64,000 bases of DNA from the NCBI RefSeq assembly GCF_042659445.1, contig NZ_JBHSSR010000001.1, one strand, 5' to 3'. Numbering within the stretch: position 1 is the first letter of the stretch; each line of letters opens with the position of its first letter. This document shows positions 59,866-64,000 of the stretch, in pieces. The DNA is from Macrococcoides epidermidis (GTDB lineage Bacteria; Bacillota; Bacilli; Staphylococcales; Staphylococcaceae). Made by a program: the position numbers and the translations under genes. Under the pieces are notes generated by a model, which worked only from the letters and a program-made list of their open reading frames with translations, made no database searches and was not told the origin of the DNA.

Positions 59866-59945
59866 CCACTTCCCTACGCTGGTGTTAACCATCAGGTTCA
59901 AAGGGTCGGAATTTTCCTCTCAGCACAAATTGTGCACCCCTAGTG
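59866..59945 (-). promoter_or_regulatory. TPP riboswitch (THI element)
   Basis: On the minus strand: GGGGTGC, GTGCTGAGAGG, GACCCTTTGAACCTGAT, GGTTAACACCAGCGTAGGGA. These are the conserved THI-box segments in the right order. With TPP bound, the following terminator forms and tenA is off. Confidence 0.96.
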
Positions 59946-59989
59946 TATAAGTATAGTATTTACTATAAGTATAACAATGTTTTAACAAA

Positions 59990-60745
59990 TTACAAAATGC
60001 CGCTTGGCTCCTCTGGAAGTATTTGTCCTCCGTCTACTACAATACTTTGACCCGTAATATATTTAGTTTCTTTTGATGCAAAGAACACTGCAGCATATCC
60101 GATATCTATCGGTTCACCGAGTTCATGCGTTGGCACAATCGCTTTAGTTCCTTCTAAGTAATTTTCACCTTGTGCTTTTAAGCCTGCTGTTAATATATTA
60201 CCGGGTTGAATTGCATTGATAGTAATACCATACTTTGCATATTCTAATGCAGCACTTCTCATAAAGCCTAACTGACCCGCTTTTGATGCACCATAATGTG
60301 CCCATCCTGGGTAACCCGTAATTGGACCGGTCACAGAAGATGTAAGAATGACACGACCATAACCCTTTTCTTTCATCGCTAATAATGCTTGTTGCGTTAT
60401 ATTAAACATCCCTTTTAAGTTAATATTAAGTGTCTTGTCCCAATCTTCCTCAGTCATGTCTTCAATCATCACCTGTGGAAAAATCCCTGTATTTGAACAT
60501 AATATATCCAATTTACCATGCTCATCAATAATTTCTTTGATGATTGCTTTACAACGATGCTGATCAGTTACATCTAATTTAATAAATTGACCTTGCACAT
60601 CCTCTGATGCTTTTTGACCATTCTCCTCATCAATGTCAGCGATAATTACGAATGCCCCAGCCTGATATAAAGCTTCTACAATACCACGACCAATACCATT
60701 TGCTCCACCAGTAACTAATGCAATTTGATTAGATAAATTAAACAT
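59990..60745 (-). CDS. Short-chain dehydrogenase/reductase (classical SDR)
   Basis: 251 residues. Cofactor motif TGGANGIGRG, DIDEENG after beta-2 (Asp favours NAD), NTGI, catalytic Ser in LTSSVTG and YGASK. C-terminal QSIVVDGGQILPE. It is most like sugar-alcohol or 3-oxoacyl reductases of the FabG/UcpA type; the substrate is unknown. Single gene, AGGAGGAG upstream. Confidence 0.9.
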   Translation of the reverse strand: MFNLSNQIALVTGGANGIGRGIVEALYQAGAFVIIADIDEENGQKASEDVQGQFIKLDVTDQHRCKAIIKEIIDEHGKLDILCSNTGIFPQVMIEDMTEEDWDKTLNINLKGMFNITQQALLAMKEKGYGRVILTSSVTGPITGYPGWAHYGASKAGQLGFMRSAALEYAKYGITINAIQPGNILTAGLKAQGENYLEGTKAIVPTHELGEPIDIGYAAVFFASKETKYITGQSIVVDGGQILPEEPSGIL

Positions 60746-60851
60746 TTGATCTCCTCCTTTTCCTTAAATATAACATGTATCATAAAATAATACATGTAAG
60801 AAAGGAGAGATGCTTTAAGAATGTTAAACACAAGATAAAACCATCAGATAA

Positions 60852-61151
60852 TTATCCAACAGTTGCTTTATATGCTTCTACAAATGCTTTTGCTTCCTTT
60901 CGATTCACCTGATCAAACAGCCACGATTCACCGTTTTTTTCCATTATCGCGATACGGAATGGGACTGTTGAGATACCGCTTTTGATACTCTTAATTTCAT
61001 CTAATAAAAAAGTATCCTTTACTTCAGTTCCTGACAAGGGACCCTGTGCTTCAAAAGTTATGACGTTATCATATAAATTTAATTTACCTGGTACTAAAGT
61101 TGATCGATATAAAGACATCGATGCATTGACACTCAAGATATGTTTAGTCAA
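60852..61151 (-). CDS. Small PH/GRAM-like domain protein
   Basis: 99 residues from a TTG at 61151 with AAGGAGTGG upstream; an ATG at 61169 has no site. Beta-rich: SMSLYRSTLVPGKLNLYDN, VITFEAQGPLSG, FLLDEIKSIKSG, IAIMEKNGESWLF, then a helix KEAKAFVEAYKAT. This is the pattern of bacterial GRAM/PH-like domains. The function is unknown. Confidence 0.72.
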   Translation of the reverse strand: MTKHILSVNASMSLYRSTLVPGKLNLYDNVITFEAQGPLSGTEVKDTFLLDEIKSIKSGISTVPFRIAIMEKNGESWLFDQVNRKEAKAFVEAYKATVG

Positions 61152-61242
61152 TTTATCCACTCCTTCCATTTATTTATATTATATATTATCAGAGAATAGA
61201 TTTATAGCGAAAGTAATAGCGATATTGTGTATTTTAGTTAGT

Positions 61243-61456
61243 GATTCCGCTATTACTCTATACTTTTAGCGGTATCTCACTCTTCATACCTTCGATGCCG
61301 CTATTACTCTATACCTTTAGCGGAATCTCACTCTTAATACCCTCGATTCCGCTATTACTCACTACCTTTAGCGGTATCTCACTCTTCATACCTTCGATTC
61401 CGCTATTACTCACTACCTTTAGCGGTATCTCACTCTTCATACCTTCAATTCCGCTA
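61243..61456. repeat. Tandem 51-bp hairpin repeat (AGCGGTATC family, locus 3)
   Basis: GATTCCGCTATTACTC repeats at 61243, 61294, 61345, 61396 and (end of unit) 61447, exactly 51 bp apart. Each unit has GATTCCGCTA and TAGCGGTATC in inverted order, separated by about 16 nt, then TCACTCTTCATACCTTC. It shares its core with the repeats at 35778 and 36893. Because 51 is a multiple of 3, it gives open frames on both strands, which are not genes. Confidence 0.9.
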
Positions 61457-61474
61457 AATCTCTGCCAGCAAATA

Positions 61475-61509
61475 AAAAAAGACCAACCCTTCACTCGGGA
61501 TTGGTCAAA
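61475..61509 (-). terminator. Terminator of the glycogen cluster
   Basis: GACCAACCC and GGGATTGGTC (one unpaired base) with a T7 tract on the minus strand, just after the glgP stop. Confidence 0.82.
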
Positions 61510-61515
61510 AACTTA

Positions 61516-63921
61516 CTATACTAATTTCCAGATATCAGTTGCATATTGCTGGATTGTTCTATCACTTGAGAATTGCCCTGATTTCAGAATATTCATCAAG
61601 CTCATTTGATTCCATTTCTTCTTATCCTGATATGTTGCCATCGCAGTTAAGTGAATATCTACATAAGAATTAAAGTCTTTTAATAAGAAATATGGATCAT
61701 TATTTGTAAGTACATGATAATATAAATCGTTAAATGCAAAGTCTCGTCCAAACTGTTCGTTTTTAAGTGCATCCATCGCACCTTTAACACGTCCATCTGT
61801 TTGATAGATAGCTTCCGCCTGATATCCACCATTGTTCTGGTAGTTAATCACTTCTTCTGAACTTAATCCAAAGATAAAGATATTTTCCTTACCTACTAAT
61901 TCAGCGATTTCAACGTTTGCTCCATCCATCGTTCCAAGTGTCACAGCACCATTCATCATCATCTTCATATTACCAGTACCAGATGCTTCCATAGATGCTG
62001 TAGAGATTTGTTCAGAGATTTCAGCAGCTGGCATAATATCTTCTGCAAGTGTTACATTATAGTTTTCTAAAAATACTACTTTAATTCTGTTATCTACATC
62101 AGCATCATTATTGACTACTTGTGCTACAGAATGAATTAACTTAATAATTTCTTTTGCAATATGATAACTTGGTGCGGCCTTCGCGCCAAAGATAAATGTT
62201 CTTGGCTGTATTTTAATTGATGGCTTGCGTTTAATTTCATTATATAGATAAATAATGTGTAATACATTCAGCAATTGACGTTTATATTCGTGCAGGCGTT
62301 TAACCTGTACATCAAATACTGAATTTTCATCAACTTCGATACCAGTCTTTTGATAGATCACTTCTTTTAATACGCGCTTATTCTCTAACTTTACATCAGC
62401 TAATTTATTTAAGAATGATTCATCATTATAATAACGCATTAACTGTGTTAATTCCTGTGGTGATTTATGCCAAGCATCACCTATTGCTTCATTGATCAAA
62501 TGTGTTAAACCAGGGTTTGCTGTCATTAACCAACGACGGTGCGTAATACCATTTGTTTTATTATTGAATTTTTCAGGTTGTATCTTATAGAAATCATTAA
62601 ATGTATGATCTTTAATAATTTCAGAATGAAGTGCTGCAACACCATTTACTGAGAACGAACCCACGATAGCTAACTTACTCATATGCACGACATCATTACT
62701 AATTACTGCTAAATCAGCTATTTTATCGCGCATTTCTGGATGTTTCTCATATACTTCACGACAGAATCTTTCATTAATTTCATTAATAATCATAAAGATT
62801 CTTGGATTTACCTTTTGAACTTGACTTACTGGCCATTTTTCTAATGCTTCCTGCATGATTGTATGGTTGGTATAAGCAAATGTCTTAGTAACAATCGACC
62901 AGGCTTCATCCCAACCTAATCCTTCTTCATCCATTAGAATACGCATGAGTTCAGGGATACCGAAAGTAGGATGCGTATCATTAATTTGAATACAATGATA
63001 TTCATGGAACTGCGTCACAGGTAAATCATATTTTTCTTTAAATTGCTTAATTAATGTCTGAATCGTTGATGATACTAAGAAATATTGTTGTTTTAGACGC
63101 AGGAAACGACCTTCTTCAGTCGAATCATCCGGATATAAGAATCCTGAGATACGTTCAACATTCTGCATATGTTCTAATCTATTTTTATAATTGCCATGAT
63201 CGATGATGTTTGATGGTAATTCAGCGCTCCACAATCTTAACTGGTTCACAACGTCATTGTCATATCCCACTACACCCACATCATATGGGACAGCTAATAC
63301 TGTTTCCTGATTGTGATACGTGAATTTAAAATTACCATGCTCATCGACTTCACTTGATACTTCACCACCGAAGTTAACATGCACCGCTTCATCTATTTTA
63401 CGTGTTTCCCAAGGATATACTTCTTGTAACCAGTTATCTGGTAATTCAATTTGCGTACCATTGACGATGCGTTGCTCAAATAATCCATAACGATAACGAA
63501 TACCGAAACCATTACCTAAATAACCAAGACTCGCGATAGAATCTAAGAAACAGGCTGCAAGTCGTCCTAATCCACCATTACCAAGTCCAGCATCATTTTC
63601 TTCACTATATACTTTTTTAGGATCTCTTCCTAATTCAGTTAATACTTCGTTACAAACATCTAACAATCCTGCATTTAGTAAGTTACTTTCAATTAAACGA
63701 CCAATTAAAAATTCCATAGATAAATAGTTGATTTGACGTTTTTTTCTTTCTATATTAGTTTTTTTCGTTTCAACACTCGCTTGGTTGATTTCATCTTTTA
63801 AAATTGAACAAATCGCATAGAATAAATCTGTATCTGTCGTATCTTCTAATGTTGTATTTCTTTTGTTCGTTAATTTCATCTCCAGGCGTTCACGGAATTC
63901 TGTTTTTGAATAAGTTTTCAT
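61516..63921 (-). CDS. glgP: Glycogen/starch phosphorylase
   Basis: 801 residues, normal length. Releases glucose-1-phosphate from alpha-1,4-glucans. NYLSMEFLIGR and LGNGGLGRLAACFLDS near the N-terminus; the PLP region is EASGTGNMKMMMNGAVTLGT with the Schiff-base Lys. AAGGAGAC upstream. It follows glgA by 10 nt; a glgBCDAP-type cluster probably continues past the right edge. Confidence 0.96.
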   Translation of the reverse strand: MKTYSKTEFRERLEMKLTNKRNTTLEDTTDTDLFYAICSILKDEINQASVETKKTNIERKKRQINYLSMEFLIGRLIESNLLNAGLLDVCNEVLTELGRDPKKVYSEENDAGLGNGGLGRLAACFLDSIASLGYLGNGFGIRYRYGLFEQRIVNGTQIELPDNWLQEVYPWETRKIDEAVHVNFGGEVSSEVDEHGNFKFTYHNQETVLAVPYDVGVVGYDNDVVNQLRLWSAELPSNIIDHGNYKNRLEHMQNVERISGFLYPDDSTEEGRFLRLKQQYFLVSSTIQTLIKQFKEKYDLPVTQFHEYHCIQINDTHPTFGIPELMRILMDEEGLGWDEAWSIVTKTFAYTNHTIMQEALEKWPVSQVQKVNPRIFMIINEINERFCREVYEKHPEMRDKIADLAVISNDVVHMSKLAIVGSFSVNGVAALHSEIIKDHTFNDFYKIQPEKFNNKTNGITHRRWLMTANPGLTHLINEAIGDAWHKSPQELTQLMRYYNDESFLNKLADVKLENKRVLKEVIYQKTGIEVDENSVFDVQVKRLHEYKRQLLNVLHIIYLYNEIKRKPSIKIQPRTFIFGAKAAPSYHIAKEIIKLIHSVAQVVNNDADVDNRIKVVFLENYNVTLAEDIMPAAEISEQISTASMEASGTGNMKMMMNGAVTLGTMDGANVEIAELVGKENIFIFGLSSEEVINYQNNGGYQAEAIYQTDGRVKGAMDALKNEQFGRDFAFNDLYYHVLTNNDPYFLLKDFNSYVDIHLTAMATYQDKKKWNQMSLMNILKSGQFSSDRTIQQYATDIWKLV

Positions 63922-63931
63922 TGAAGTCTCC

Positions 63932-64000
63932 TTAATAGATCTCTATATATTTTTGAGCTGAAGCATCCCAGCTATGATTTACTTTGGCAATATTCTTAAT
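63932..64000 (-). CDS. glgA: Glycogen synthase, C-terminal end (partial)
   Basis: The last 22 codons and stop are visible: IKNIAKVNHSWDASAQKYIE, then IY and TAA. WDxSAxxYxxLY is the usual end of GlgA. The rest lies beyond the window. Adjacent to glgP as in glg operons. Confidence 0.8.
   Translation of the reverse strand: MKNIAKVNHSWDASAQKYIEIY

Noticed and set aside
61241..61609. Open frames on both strands (122 and 61 codons) with repeated peptides GISLFIPSIPLL and similar
   Set aside because: They come from the 51-bp repeat, whose length is a multiple of three; no ribosome site, and they overlap glgP and its terminator.

Overview
This 64 kb window is AT-rich Firmicutes chromosome. Gene content, gene order and motifs (GGAGG ribosome binding sites, CtsR and WalR operators, SpsB, SceD/IsaA-type secreted proteins, a SprG/SprF-like type I toxin locus, a CYP152 peroxygenase, DUF3169 and DUF3784 proteins) place it in the Staphylococcaceae. 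Macrococcus or a close relative is the most likely source, but I cannot fix the species from sequence alone. No tRNA, rRNA, insertion sequence or CRISPR array was seen.

Region 1 (1-29 kb) is mostly conserved housekeeping. It runs fakA (partial) and the Asp23-family gene yloU, then rpmB, then thiN-rpe-rsgA. Further on comes the long minus-strand cluster gmk-rpoZ-coaBC-priA-def-fmt-rsmB-rlmN-stp-prkC, followed by divergent rqcH and a CtsR-controlled clpL. Three things break the usual order: a MoxR/DUF58/TgpA-like operon between yloU and rpmB; a block (formate/nitrite transporter, kup, a small membrane protein, a rhodanese, a fatty-acid peroxygenase P450, an S41-like protein) between rsgA and prkC; and an array of five 61-bp hairpin repeats between priA and def.

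Region 2 (29-41 kb) is cell envelope and small membrane proteins. Two secreted muralytic paralogues share an N-terminal half but carry different catalytic domains. They are followed by an aquaporin, signal peptidase SpsB, and a patch of DUF805 proteins, an XRE/DUF3169 pair, a secreted protein and tiny membrane proteins. Three promoters in this patch share a CCTTAAA direct repeat with 11-bp period, which suggests one response regulator controls them.

Region 3 (37-58 kb) is accessory. It holds eleven GNAT acetyltransferases (one truncated) mixed with Nudix, HIT, DinB, metallophosphoesterase, alpha/beta hydrolase, S66 peptidase and frameshifted TipA-like genes, two MFS exporters, an orphan pair of peptide-ABC permeases, pseudogenes and a type I toxin-antitoxin locus.

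Region 4 (58-64 kb) holds a lipase without a signal peptide, tenA under a TPP riboswitch, a short-chain dehydrogenase, a 51-bp tandem hairpin repeat, and the end of a glycogen cluster (glgA partial, glgP). The palindromic AGCGGTATC repeats occur at three places (35.8, 36.9 and 61.2 kb) and look like a lineage-specific intergenic element.
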